Made by a program: the position numbers and the translations under genes | Shown: one piece after another, positions 6,610-7,189 of the stretch | Numbering within the stretch: the stretch's first letter is position 1 | How the letters are laid out: every line of letters starts with the position of its first letter | From: Anaerolineaceae bacterium UBA6105 | GTDB lineage: Bacteria > Chloroflexota > Anaerolineae > Anaerolineales > Anaerolineaceae | Assembly (NCBI GenBank): GCA_002423495.1 | Contig: DIWN01000077.1 | Span: 1-7,189, forward strand | Direction: 5' to 3' | Length of the DNA: 7,189 nucleotides | The notes under the pieces: generated by a model | What the model saw: only the letters and a program-made list of their open reading frames with translations | Databases searched by the model: none | What the model was told of the DNA's origin: nothing

Positions 6610-6647
6610 GGTAATCCGACGGTTTGCATCTATCGGTTTGCCTTTTT
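6610..6647 (+). terminator. Rho-independent terminator after the sigma gene
   Basis: Arms GGTAATCCGA (6610-6619) and TCGGTTTGCC (6633-6642) pair over 10 positions with one G-T pair and one T-T mismatch. The loop is 13 nt and five T follow (6643-6647). The A run before the left arm can extend the stem into the T-tract. It lies 47 nt after the stop codon at 6562, so it probably separates the sigma gene from ferritin. The 8-mer CGGTTTGC occurs in both the loop and the right arm. Confidence 0.7.
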
Positions 6648-6706
6648 AAGTTATAAGAGTGATTACGACTAAGCGACAGGTTTTACTGCTTTGAGAACAG
6701 TCGATT

Positions 6707-6772
6707 AAAACAATTAACAAAAAACTAATATTATTGTGATATTCTTAAGATGAATGATAAAAACAATTAACA
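6707..6772 (+). repeat. Pair of 13-bp direct repeats flanking the ferritin promoter
   Basis: AAAACAATTAACA occurs exactly at 6707-6719 and 6760-6772. The copies are offset by 53 bp, about five turns of the helix. The left copy overlaps the candidate -35 and the right copy lies between the predicted start and the ribosome site. The placement suggests an operator pair for an iron or stress regulator, but neither copy resembles a clear Fur box and AT-richness makes chance similarity easier. Confidence 0.45.
6714..6743 (+). promoter_or_regulatory. Candidate ferritin promoter
   Basis: TTAACA (6714-6719; 5 of 6 to the -35 consensus), an 18-nt spacer, then GATATT (6738-6743; 4 of 6 to the -10) preceded by TG at 6735-6736. 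The predicted start is near 6750, about 39 nt before the ferritin ATG. The -35 is part of the left copy of the 13-bp repeat. The region is very AT-rich, so other -10 choices such as TATTAT at 6729 exist. Confidence 0.4.
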
Positions 6773-6788
6773 CTAGGAGAGGTGAGTA

Positions 6789-7189
6789 ATGGACAAAAAA
6801 GTATTCGAAGCAATGAACGAACAGATCAAACACGAGTTGTATTCCGCGTATTTCTACCTGTCAATGTCAGTCTGGGCTGAGACTGAAAACATGCCCGGCG
6901 CTGCCAGCTGGCTGCGTTACCAGGCCAAGGAAGAGCAGGAGCACGCGATGAAGTTCTATGATTACCTGCTTGACCGCGGCGAAAAAGTAAAACTGCTGGC
7001 GATCGAACAGCCGCCATTCGAATTTACGTCTCTGAAGGATGTTTTTACAAAAGTGTATGAGCACGAGCAGAAAGTAACCGCGCTGTTGAGCGCTATTTAT
7101 GAGAAGGCGCTTGAGGCGAAAGATGTTCCCAGCCAGGCATTACTGCACTGGTACCTGGTCGAACAGGTGGAAGAGGAAAAGAACGCTTC
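6789..7189 (+). CDS. ftnA: Ferritin (bacterial non-haem type), 3' end cut by window edge
   Basis: The first 133 residues of a ferritin; a full bacterial FtnA is around 165-175. It begins MDKKVFEAMNEQIKHELYSA and keeps the four-helix-bundle pattern. Ferroxidase-centre residues by alignment to bacterial FtnA are E16, Y23, E49 and H52 (in KEEQEHA), E93, Q126 and E129 (in VEQVEEE), all present. The protein oxidises Fe(II) and stores it as a ferric core inside a 24-subunit cytoplasmic shell, protecting against iron-driven oxidative damage. No haem-binding Met typical of bacterioferritin (near residue 52) is seen; that position is His. AGGAGAGGTG a few bases upstream sets the ATG at 6789. It is transcribed on its own after the sigma-gene terminator, from an AT-rich promoter region with direct repeats. 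Confidence 0.95.
   Translation, partial: MDKKVFEAMNEQIKHELYSAYFYLSMSVWAETENMPGAASWLRYQAKEEQEHAMKFYDYLLDRGEKVKLLAIEQPPFEFTSLKDVFTKVYEHEQKVTALLSAIYEKALEAKDVPSQALLHWYLVEQVEEEKNA

Noticed and set aside
6731..6772. Fur or PerR box in the ferritin upstream region
   Set aside because: Sequences such as TGATAAAAACAATTA look superficially similar but lack the required inverted symmetry on alignment to the 7-1-7 pattern.
6826..7064. Minus-strand open frames opposite ferritin
   Set aside because: They are antisense shadows of a clear ferritin coding sequence.
1..7189. CRISPR array, tRNA or rRNA gene, insertion sequence or integrase
   Set aside because: No spaced repeat array, cloverleaf pattern, rRNA-like stretch, terminal inverted repeats or transposase motifs were seen on either strand.

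Overview
The window reads as bacterial chromosome. Ordinary Shine-Dalgarno sites (AGGAGG), sigma-70-type extended -10 promoters, an ECF sigma factor, an ALDH/CoA-transferase pair, a golvesin-like secreted protein and a non-haem ferritin together suggest an anaerobic or facultative bacterium. My best guess is a member of the Chloroflexota (Anaerolineae-like), from the general look of the proteins only; no rRNA or other marker here fixes the taxonomy.

Layout, left to right. (1) Positions 1-1786, minus strand: an aldehyde dehydrogenase of the P5C-dehydrogenase type, followed 20 nt downstream by the start of a CoA-transferase alpha subunit that runs off the left edge. They look like one amino-acid catabolic operon, driven from an extended -10 promoter near 1850 with a small hairpin at the start of its leader. 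(2) Positions 1787-2072: a gene-free stretch holding that promoter, the hairpin, and an 11-bp palindrome at 1931-1941; I see no gene in it. (3) Positions 2073-4032, minus strand: an AT-rich two-gene unit encoding an exported protein with a golvesin-like C-terminal domain and then a probable lipoprotein with TolB/WD40-like beta-propeller motifs. The Shine-Dalgarno of the second gene overlaps the stop codon of the first. (4) Positions 4143-5078, minus strand: a complete ADP-ribosylglycohydrolase (DraG family) with its metal-binding motifs. (5) Positions 5267-6562, plus strand: an ECF sigma factor carrying an extra 254-residue tryptophan-rich C-terminal region. A good ribosome-binding site and in-frame ATG sit exactly at the junction, and an intrinsic terminator follows the gene. 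(6) Positions 6563-6788: the terminator, then a ferritin promoter region with a 13-bp direct repeat spaced 53 bp. (7) Position 6789 to the right edge, plus strand: a ferritin missing its C-terminus because the window ends.

How the genes relate. The left operon probably oxidises an amino-acid-derived semialdehyde (glutamate semialdehyde) and hands a carboxylate to a CoA-transferase. The two exported proteins likely act together at the cell surface. The glycohydrolase and the sigma gene are divergent and share a 188-bp intergenic region, but no functional link is visible. Ferritin stores iron. Three minus-strand promoters share the core TGCTATAC, the likely housekeeping extended -10. I found no CRISPR array, tRNA, rRNA, insertion sequence or integrase. 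The most interesting items are the two-part sigma gene and the repeat pair around the ferritin promoter.
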